From positions 1 to 27,645 of IMG/VR virus record IMGVR_UViG_3300010354_000486: 27,645 nt of DNA; one strand, 5' to 3'. Below, piece after piece: positions 24,701 to 27,645 of this stretch (positions within the stretch are counted from its first letter, which is position 1; every line of letters begins with the position of its first letter). A program made the position numbers and the translations under genes. The notes under the pieces are model-generated. The model was not told where the DNA came from, ran no database searches, and saw only the letters and a list, made by a program, of their open reading frames with translations. Origin of the DNA: a virus.

Positions 24701-24863
24701 AGCAACCGGTGGAGGTACTGGTACTGGTGGTGAAGGCACTACATCTTCTGTTGGATTAAAACCTGTTCTTTCTAATATTAACACTGTATTAGGTAATCTA
24801 AATACTACTCTTAATGGTTTACCTGGAAATATTGCTGTAGCGGTTAGTAAAAAAGAAGACTAA
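21783..24863 (+). CDS. Tail tape-measure protein with internal repeats
   Basis: At 1026 residues this is the largest late tail gene after the sheath and occupies the tape-measure place (T4 gp29 is 590). The protein is built of repeating units. The hydrophobic middle (residues ~95-460) repeats a motif such as VKGGAEVLGMIGDSLLRFAK and IREGARALKMMGAALVWFSV; the C-terminal half (~580-870) has four copies of a VxxGVxxVKGAGxELTNIAxGL unit spaced 75-89 residues. The ends are low-complexity: an N-terminal coiled coil with a GGSGG linker and a C-terminal Gly/Thr-rich linker. Several membrane-like stretches are expected for a protein released into the host envelope at injection. The assignment rests on size, hydrophobicity and position. 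Confidence 0.82.
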   Translation: MAVVTLKDLMDPLTKIAKSTEETSTKLDAVIAAVSGGSGGQLSQAIVTELQIQTDLLRQIVTNTKGGSINVGGKPVDQDKLKEGAQAIKMLGGGASSLAFGLIAFMLVPKAAVRKFATTIKDIMDIFDNMDTAKVKQGAEAFEIIAGSIGRFARGLAAASILLIPGLLGALLLKAAIYLLVPTFELLGNSEKNVKGGAEVLGMIGDSLLRFAKGLVMVAIASAIGILFTPIIVLAMLLIGGAFALLGMFDKTIREGARALKMMGAALVWFSVGLVTFALASLFILMEPKILLGMVATIVVLGTAFLLLGLFDRPIRKGAVALVLMSIGLVAFTIGYLIYAIATEGVTLDQILLQAGLLVGLGVAFGLLGQGFVSIVKGAAAVAAIGFGLLVFSLGYMLLSHATKDLTLESVAAQAGLIAALGVEFGVAGLGAGFIILGAAAFASVGGALLLLAPGLEAIKKVDFTTDDAIKLTTTLAGVKSAFLGGKDADEGFFSKLGGAITGAIDSVRMLEAAAGFSAAGLALILLSKGLNRFKEVGWNDELSKDLVVMLNGVTTAFALAGTSQQVPSSSFFGQMFGFTRTAVEEGVNSVLGAGRALKDIADGLISFKALIDSGIQFGEPDENGRYQKGTLGYAVTNTVGFVSEAFAAIADQGNVQAGGIFGSLFGVKKNKVAEGIESVKGAGEELTNIATGLQAFQQMVEQNINWDTLGQAIKKSLTFVGEAFAAIGSGENEEKDGWWIFKWDENKTAKGVAAVKGAGTELTNIANGLKTFQDMITANVDFNALGNVIKTTLTLVGDAFAVVGGKEQTDSTFFGLIEWDENLVQKGIDNVKGAGQELTNIAKGLQSFADLKDPKAIAESIKQIFTSIGDTFTYYYEKPKFSGQLDHMKSFVNTMSYNASKGLIHKAADGMSKMADAINKIDTSKAEAFADLFKGAGELSTNTLAYFQLINAVEEIRDALRETAQPAQTTGTATGGGTGTGGEGTTSSVGLKPVLSNINTVLGNLNTTLNGLPGNIAVAVSKKED

Positions 24864-24943
24864 TTTACCGGGTAAAAGGCCAGATGGTTAATATTTAAGT
24901 GTTTCTTAAATAGCTGCAAAATCTTAAAACTAAGTTAACCTGT

Positions 24944-24956
24944 TACTATATAAATT
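24944..24956 (+). promoter_or_regulatory. Probable promoter (TACTATATAAATT)
   Basis: This divergent copy of the ATATATAA motif (C in place of A before TATATAA) lies 31 bases before the exonuclease ATG, in a 124-base gap between the tape measure and the exonuclease. Apart from this element the gap holds a short TTTACC/GGTAAA inverted repeat near its start and nothing else I recognise. Confidence 0.5.
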
Positions 24957-24987
24957 TAACGGATTGTTCCACTAAAAGTATAGTAAT

Positions 24988-25782
24988 ATGGCTAAAAGTA
25001 TTGTTTGGTTTGATTTAGAAACTACTGGTGTTAACACAGCAACAGATAGGATTATTGAGATCTGTATGATTAAAACAGATTTTGAAGGTAATGAGATTGC
25101 ATCTTTTTATTCACTTGTAAATCCTGGCCCTGGTATTGAATGGCGCCAAGAGGCGATTGATAAACATGGTATCACACCAGATATGCTTGAGGACCAGGAT
25201 AGGTTTGAATTTATTGCCAAAGAAGTTATGGACTTTATAGGTGACTCTGACCTTGGTGGCTATAATGCACTTTACTTTGATATCCCAATGTTAACTGAAG
25301 AGTTTATGCGAGCCGGGTTAGTCTTTAACCCTCGTGGAAAAGCTGTAATTGATCCGTTCATTATCTATTCAAAATATGAAAGACGAGATCTAAGTACTGC
25401 TTATACAAAGTACACAGGTAAAACTTTAGAAGGTGCACACCGTGCAGAAACAGATATTCGTGCAACAATGGAAATCTTCCAGGCACAACGTAAACTTTAT
25501 GATATGCCAGGATCTGCTACTGAAATTGATCAAGCAGTTAATGAGTCTCGTCAAACACAAGTAGATCTTAGTGGTAAGTTTAAGTTTGCCGAAATTAATG
25601 GCAAAAAAGAAGTCGTATTCAATTTTGGAAAGTGGATGGGTAAACCCTTTAAAGAAGTTTATGAAGCCGATTCGCGTTACATTGAATGGATGATTGATAA
25701 AGGCGAATTTGCAAAAGAAACTAAGATCATAGCCAGAAAACTTGTAGAAAAAATGAAGGCTGAACCCCCAATGCCCTTCTAG
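24988..25782 (+). CDS. DEDDh-type 3'-5' exonuclease with C-terminal FGKxxGK module
   Basis: This 264-residue protein has the three exonuclease motifs: VWFDLETTG (D9, E11), GYNALYFDIPML (D98) and AHRAETDIRAT (H151, D156), so it belongs to the DEDDh class with DnaQ/epsilon and RNase T relatives. The C-terminal part (residues ~195-255) carries FNFGKWMGKPFKEV and YIEWMIDKGEF, a pattern I recall from a small domain (DUF3820-like) fused to such exonucleases. T4 has a comparable exonuclease, DexA (227 residues). Possible jobs are host DNA breakdown, repair or RNA trimming. It follows the tail genes and heads the small-gene group. Confidence 0.88.
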   Translation: MAKSIVWFDLETTGVNTATDRIIEICMIKTDFEGNEIASFYSLVNPGPGIEWRQEAIDKHGITPDMLEDQDRFEFIAKEVMDFIGDSDLGGYNALYFDIPMLTEEFMRAGLVFNPRGKAVIDPFIIYSKYERRDLSTAYTKYTGKTLEGAHRAETDIRATMEIFQAQRKLYDMPGSATEIDQAVNESRQTQVDLSGKFKFAEINGKKEVVFNFGKWMGKPFKEVYEADSRYIEWMIDKGEFAKETKIIARKLVEKMKAEPPMPF

Positions 25783-25812
25783 AAATTGTTAATAACTTTT
25801 CTAAAAAAAGTC

Positions 25813-25841
25813 TCCCAAAAATTTTCAAATCCCAAAAATTT
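25813..25841 (+). repeat. Direct repeat TCCCAAAAATTT, two copies
   Basis: Two exact 12-base copies start at 25813 and 25830, 17 bases apart, in the gap before the 66-residue gene. The spacing is about one and a half helical turns. This could be a binding site overlapping the promoter; its meaning is unknown. Confidence 0.6.
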
Positions 25842-25860
25842 GTTTTATATTTATATAAAA
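25823..25860 (+). promoter_or_regulatory. Promoter region; host-like TTTC-N19-TATATTTA overlapping TTATATAAAA
   Basis: TTTC at 25823-25826 is followed after 19 bases by TATATTTA (25846-25853), close to the Bacteroidota consensus TTTG-N~19-TAnnTTTG. A late-like TTATATAAAA overlaps at 25851-25860. Either or both could drive the three small genes that follow. Confidence 0.45.
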
Positions 25861-25870
25861 TAAAACGGAT

Positions 25871-26071
25871 ATGGAAATTAACATAGGATCAATCGTAAAG
25901 TATCAAAATGGCTACTACAAGGTAACCCGCTGTACCAAAGCAACCGTTAACCTTGGTTCAATATTTGGTAGCCACATTTATCACAAAGGAATTAATAAGT
26001 CTGAAGTAACTGAAGCTGCTGCTGAATGGCATGAAAGATGGAGTCAATCTGAAACCTATAAATGTATGTAA
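25871..26071 (+). CDS. Small SH3/KOW-like protein, 66 aa
   Basis: The short beta-rich sequence MEINIGSIVKYQNGYYKVTR then TVNLGSIFGSHIYHKGI resembles an SH3- or KOW-like barrel, with a C-terminal helix EAAAEWHERWSQSE. The start has an A-rich leader and a promoter 10-20 bases upstream, supporting a real gene. I think similar proteins occur in other Bacteroidota phages, but no function is known to me. The next gene starts two bases after its stop. Confidence 0.7.
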   Translation: MEINIGSIVKYQNGYYKVTRCTKATVNLGSIFGSHIYHKGINKSEVTEAAAEWHERWSQSETYKCM

Positions 26072-26072
26072 T

Positions 26073-26300
26073 ATGATACGAGAAAAAACACAACGCACCG
26101 AACCTATCATCATTGATCTAACAGGTCCTGATGGTAATGCATTCGTCTTAATGGGAATGGCTAAAAGATTTGGTCGCCAATTAGACTGGGATTCTGCTAA
26201 AACCGCAGATGTCATAAGTGAAATGATGAGTGGAGATTATGAGAATCTTATCCAAGTGTTTGATCGCGAATTTGGTAACTTTGTAATTTTAGAAAGATGA
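26073..26300 (+). CDS. Small protein with IDLTGPDGNAF motif, 75 aa
   Basis: I chose ATG 26073 (75 residues) over the in-frame ATG at 26031, which would lie inside the preceding gene. The product contains PIIIDLTGPDGNAFVLMGMA and then a conserved-looking SGDYENLIQVFDREFGNFVI. I recall similar short proteins as conserved hypotheticals in T4-like cyanophages and other large phages. The mix of a short strand with LTGPDGNA and two helices suggests a small soluble partner protein. It overlaps the next gene by four bases (ATGA), a sign of translational coupling. Confidence 0.75.
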   Translation: MIREKTQRTEPIIIDLTGPDGNAFVLMGMAKRFGRQLDWDSAKTADVISEMMSGDYENLIQVFDREFGNFVILER

Positions 26301-26602
26301 AAATAGACATTGAAAAACTCAAAAGAATCGAAGAAGTCTGCGGACACTTTGAAATTGGTCGGATCATGGGTGGTGGTGATCATAACTACCTTCGCTTTGG
26401 ATATTGGAGACCAACCGATTGGTCTGCTCTTCAGGAGATCTTAGGACCAACAATCATAGTAGAAGAAGATTCTGATTATGATGATGACTGTGGTTGGAAA
26501 TATTCCTATACACTCTATGATCGTTTTGAATGGGAAAGAATTCAAAAAGAAAGAAAGGAAAGATTAGAATCTTGGCGAGCACCCGTCTCAAAACAATTAT
26601 AA
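26297..26602 (+). CDS. Hypothetical protein, 101 aa, acidic and aromatic
   Basis: Coupled to the preceding gene through an ATGA overlap, this 101-residue protein has GHFEIGRIMGGGDHNYLRFG, a Trp-rich middle (YWRPTDWSALQEI), an acidic cluster (EEDSDYDDDCGW) and a charged helical C-terminus (RFEWERIQKERKERLE). I see no domain that I recognise. It is the last protein gene before the tmRNA, whose promoter lies just past its stop. Confidence 0.7.
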   Translation: MKIDIEKLKRIEEVCGHFEIGRIMGGGDHNYLRFGYWRPTDWSALQEILGPTIIVEEDSDYDDDCGWKYSYTLYDRFEWERIQKERKERLESWRAPVSKQL

Positions 26603-26607
26603 CATAG

Positions 26608-26622
26608 AGTTATATAAATAAC
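26608..26622 (+). promoter_or_regulatory. Late-type promoter for tmRNA
   Basis: AGTTATATAAATAAC contains TTATATAAATA, nearly both this phage's motif and the T4 late TATAAATA box. It ends 20 bases before the tmRNA 5' end, with a boxA-like element between, so the RNA may be made with late genes. Confidence 0.7.
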
Positions 26623-26627
26623 GAAAC

Positions 26628-26638
26628 GTTCTTTAACA
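26628..26638 (+). promoter_or_regulatory. boxA-like antitermination element before tmRNA
   Basis: GTTCTTTAACA matches the core of the E. coli rrn boxA (TGCTCTTTAACA), the RNA site bound by NusB/NusE. It lies four bases before the tmRNA. A sister copy, GTTCTTTGACA, precedes tRNA-Ser at 27453. Confidence 0.6.
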
Positions 26639-26642
26639 TAAA

Positions 26643-27018
26643 GGGGGTGACCTGGTTTTGACGGTTAAGCTGAAAATAGGTTACTGATGCAAGCAGGGTT
26701 AGATGGAAACCCTTAAACACCTATCACACAATAAAAGGCGAAGAGAAATCTTCATTCACCTGGGAAGACGCAATGTCTTTCATTGGTGCTGATTACGCAG
26801 TAGCTGCCTAGTCAGTCCCGCACTCATCGTGGGGTATTAAAAAGAATGAGAACTCCGAGTACTTCTCGCTGACTCTCTAAATAAGAGTGGGAAACATTGA
26901 TGGTAATGAAATGAAAACCCTTACCTATTTTGTACATTAAGAAAAATGTACTAAGCTTGTGAACGAGGGATTTAGGTTCCTTAATCGGACATGGGTTCGA
27001 ATCCCATCACCTCCACCA
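26643..27018 (+). ncRNA. ssrA: tmRNA (ssrA), complete, 24-codon tag
   Basis: The 376-base RNA has the tRNA-like ends of tmRNA: 5' GGGGGTG pairs with 3' CACCTCC, followed by A and an encoded CCA, and a T-arm ATGGGTTCGAATCCCAT. The 5' text GACCTGGTTTTGACGG is typical of the family. The tag frame most likely runs from GGC at 26737 to TAG at 26811. It encodes GEEKSSFTWEDAM, then SFIGADYAVAA. The YAVAA end is close to the usual YALAA degradation signal read by ClpXP-type proteases. The tag is long compared with the usual 8-15 residues or so. Later segments contain the hairpins expected of the pseudoknots. Phage tmRNAs are known but uncommon; the product would rescue stalled ribosomes during infection. 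Confidence 0.93.
26737..26811 (+). other. tmRNA tag reading frame (24 codons plus TAG)
   Basis: The resume codon is taken as GGC after ACAATAAAA; the frame then stays open to the stop. The last residues, ADYAVAA, fix the frame because they resemble the conserved tag end. The first residues Gly-Glu recall Bacteroidota tags as I remember them. The exact resume codon is inferred. Confidence 0.75.
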
Positions 27019-27021
27019 AAA

Positions 27022-27076
27022 AGGATGCTTACAGCAAATTAGGACTAGATTTGTAAACTATACTCCTCAGCATCCT
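27022..27076 (+). other. Structured spacer between tmRNA and tRNA-Gly
   Basis: An exact 8-bp inverted repeat (AGGATGCT at 27022, AGCATCCT at 27069) encloses an inner CAAAT/ATTTG hairpin with a nine-base loop. It has no T-arm, so it is not a tRNA, and no T-run, so it is not a terminator. A processing signal or a decayed tRNA-like element are possibilities. Confidence 0.5.
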
Positions 27077-27081
27077 GTAAT

Positions 27082-27154
27082 GCGGAAGTAGCTCAGTTGG
27101 TAGAGCACAACCTTGCCAAGGTTGGGGTCGCGAGTTCGAATCTCGTCTTCCGCT
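27082..27154 (+). tRNA. tRNA-Gly(GCC)
   Basis: The 73-base cloverleaf has acceptor GCGGAAG/CTTCCGC, D-arm AGCTCAGTTGGTAGAGC, anticodon stem CAACC/GGTTG with loop TTGCCAA (anticodon GCC), and T-arm CGAGTTCGAATCTCG. The CCA is not encoded (discriminator T, then CA). Probably co-transcribed with tmRNA. Confidence 0.96.
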
Positions 27155-27195
27155 CAAAAAGAAATTTTACTCAAATAGTGAAACAAACATAGTGT

Positions 27196-27209
27196 GAGTA
27201 TATATAAAC
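27196..27209 (+). promoter_or_regulatory. Late promoter element (GAGTATATATAAAC)
   Basis: This copy of the shared element lies 20 bases before the ATG of a 31-codon frame, in the space between tRNA-Gly and tRNA-Ser. Confidence 0.72.
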
Positions 27210-27229
27210 AGTAAATAAAAACAAATTAA

Positions 27230-27325
27230 ATGCAACTGCACGGATGTACATATTGGATGCTTAGTAATGTGGAGAAGAATTTTCCACAGGCGGATTCAAT
27301 TACACACATTCCAGGCAGGAGCTAA
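27230..27325 (+). CDS. Possible 31-aa minigene between tRNAs
   Basis: ATG at 27230 opens a 31-codon frame to TAA, product MQLHGCTYWMLSNVEKNF then PQADSITHIPGRS. It has its own late-type promoter, an A-rich leader like the other genes and a strong terminator 27 bases after its stop, so a monocistronic ~180-base transcript is likely. The peptide has no recognisable motif. The same transcript could instead be a small non-coding RNA, so I hold this lightly. See the findings for a possible attenuator. Confidence 0.45.
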   Translation: MQLHGCTYWMLSNVEKNFPQADSITHIPGRS

Positions 27326-27351
27326 TGAAATAAACTCATCTAATAATTTAG

Positions 27352-27389
27352 GCCTCCTGGAAAATAAAAAATTCCAGGAGGCTTTTTTT
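27352..27389 (+). terminator. Intrinsic terminator between tRNAs
   Basis: The 11-bp stem GCCTCCTGGAA/TTCCAGGAGGC has a nine-base A-rich loop and is followed by seven T. It ends the 31-codon transcript. Part of its left arm can also pair with TTCCAGG at 27309-27315 in the minigene. Confidence 0.93.
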
Positions 27390-27398
27390 ATGGGTCTC

Positions 27399-27429
27399 TT
27401 TCAGAAAAAGATTGAATGGTTTATATTTG
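27399..27429 (+). promoter_or_regulatory. Host-type promoter for tRNA-Ser/Gln
   Basis: TTTC at 27399-27402, 19 bases, then TATATTTG at 27422-27429, matching the Bacteroidota housekeeping form TTTG-N~19-TAnnTTTG. It follows the terminator and precedes the boxA and tRNA-Ser, so it would drive this tRNA pair with host RNA polymerase. Confidence 0.55.
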
Positions 27430-27452
27430 TTTAGATTAAGAATAACAAATTT

Positions 27453-27463
27453 GTTCTTTGACA
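27453..27463 (+). promoter_or_regulatory. boxA-like element before tRNA-Ser
   Basis: GTTCTTTGACA differs at one base from the element before tmRNA and resembles the leader of bacterial rRNA operons. It lies 16 bases before tRNA-Ser. Confidence 0.55.
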
Positions 27464-27479
27464 TATTGGTACCGATTTA

Positions 27480-27564
27480 GGAAGATTGGCAGAGTGGTCG
27501 ATCGCGGCAGTCTTGAAAACTGTTGAACTGCAAGGTTCCGTAGGTTCGAATCCTACATCTTCCG
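27480..27564 (+). tRNA. tRNA-Ser(UGA)
   Basis: The 85-base class II tRNA has acceptor GGAAGAT/ATCTTCC, anticodon stem GCAGT/ACTGT with loop CTTGAAA (anticodon TGA), a long variable arm and T-arm GTAGGTTCGAATCCTAC. The discriminator is G, as usual for Ser; the CCA is not fully encoded. Confidence 0.96.
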
Positions 27565-27573
27565 CAAATCAAA

Positions 27574-27645
27574 TTGCCCTCTCGTCTAATGGCAGGACAT
27601 GTGGTTTTGGTCCACAGTGTGGAGGTTCGAATCCTTCGGGGGCAA
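27574..27645 (+). tRNA. tRNA-Gln(UUG), cut by window edge
   Basis: The acceptor TTGCCC pairs with GGGCAA at the very end of the window. The anticodon loop is TTTTGGT (anticodon TTG) inside a TGTGG/CCACA stem, with T-arm GGAGGTTCGAATCCTTC. Only the discriminator base and CCA lie beyond the edge. It begins nine bases after tRNA-Ser, so both are probably on one transcript. Confidence 0.92.

Noticed and set aside
27022-27076. Candidate extra tRNA after tmRNA
   Set aside because: The acceptor-like stem is perfect, but there is no T-arm GTTCGAAT and no D-arm. It is only 55 bases, so I report it as a structured spacer.
27390-27434. 14-codon frame ATGGGTCTC after the terminator
   Set aside because: It is too short, it begins in the terminator T-run and it overlaps the proposed tRNA promoter.

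Overview
The window reads as part of the genome of a distant T4-like contractile-tailed phage. Recognisable T4-type morphogenesis and replication proteins are the C-terminus of the major capsid protein (gp23-like), clamp loader (gp44- and gp62-like), a FEN/RNase H-type 5' nuclease, terminase small and large subunits (gp16, gp17), tail sheath (gp18), tail tube (gp19), a gp26-like baseplate/tail-assembly protein and a tape measure. The host is probably a member of the Bacteroidota. I infer this from A-rich leaders without Shine-Dalgarno sequences, a TTTC-N19-TATATTTG element resembling the Bacteroidota sigma consensus, boxA elements ahead of RNA genes, PKD and leucine-rich-repeat modules, and a tmRNA tag that appears to start with Gly-Glu. 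All of this is inference from sequence reading; no database search was possible.

Layout. 1-3621: the end of the capsid gene and its terminator, then three genes of one repeat family (81, 494 and 374 residues). 3718-5308: a long charged coiled-coil protein and an overlapping zinc-ribbon protein. 5297-6106: the only reverse-strand gene, a DUF115/MptE-like Rossmann protein. 6187-9942: a replication block (clamp loader ATPase, 5' nuclease, clamp loader small subunit and unknown small proteins). 9967-15040: a duplicated four-helix membrane protein, a large structural protein, small terminase, a GroES-like co-chaperonin and large terminase. 15097-24863: sheath, tube, a GIY-YIG nuclease, a gp26-like protein, a small tail-chaperone-like protein, a PKD protein, an LRR protein and the tape measure. 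24988-26602: a DEDDh exonuclease and three small unknown genes. 26603-27645: an RNA-gene block with a complete tmRNA, tRNA-Gly(GCC), tRNA-Ser(UGA) and an edge-truncated tRNA-Gln(UUG).

How the parts fit. At least ten transcription units begin just downstream of a near-identical element, (G)AATATATAA(A), which I read as this phage's late promoter, a relative of T4 TATAAATA. Four strong intrinsic terminators punctuate the window. Terminase, sheath, tube and tape-measure genes follow the usual T4 assembly order, with the replication genes placed between the head and tail blocks.

The least ordinary parts are: the modular repeat family beside the capsid gene; the phage tmRNA with an unusually long 24-codon tag ending YAVAA; boxA-like antitermination elements ahead of tmRNA and tRNA-Ser; a possible 31-codon minigene with a terminator between tRNAs; a short co-chaperonin wedged between the two terminase genes; and PKD plus LRR genes next to the tape measure.
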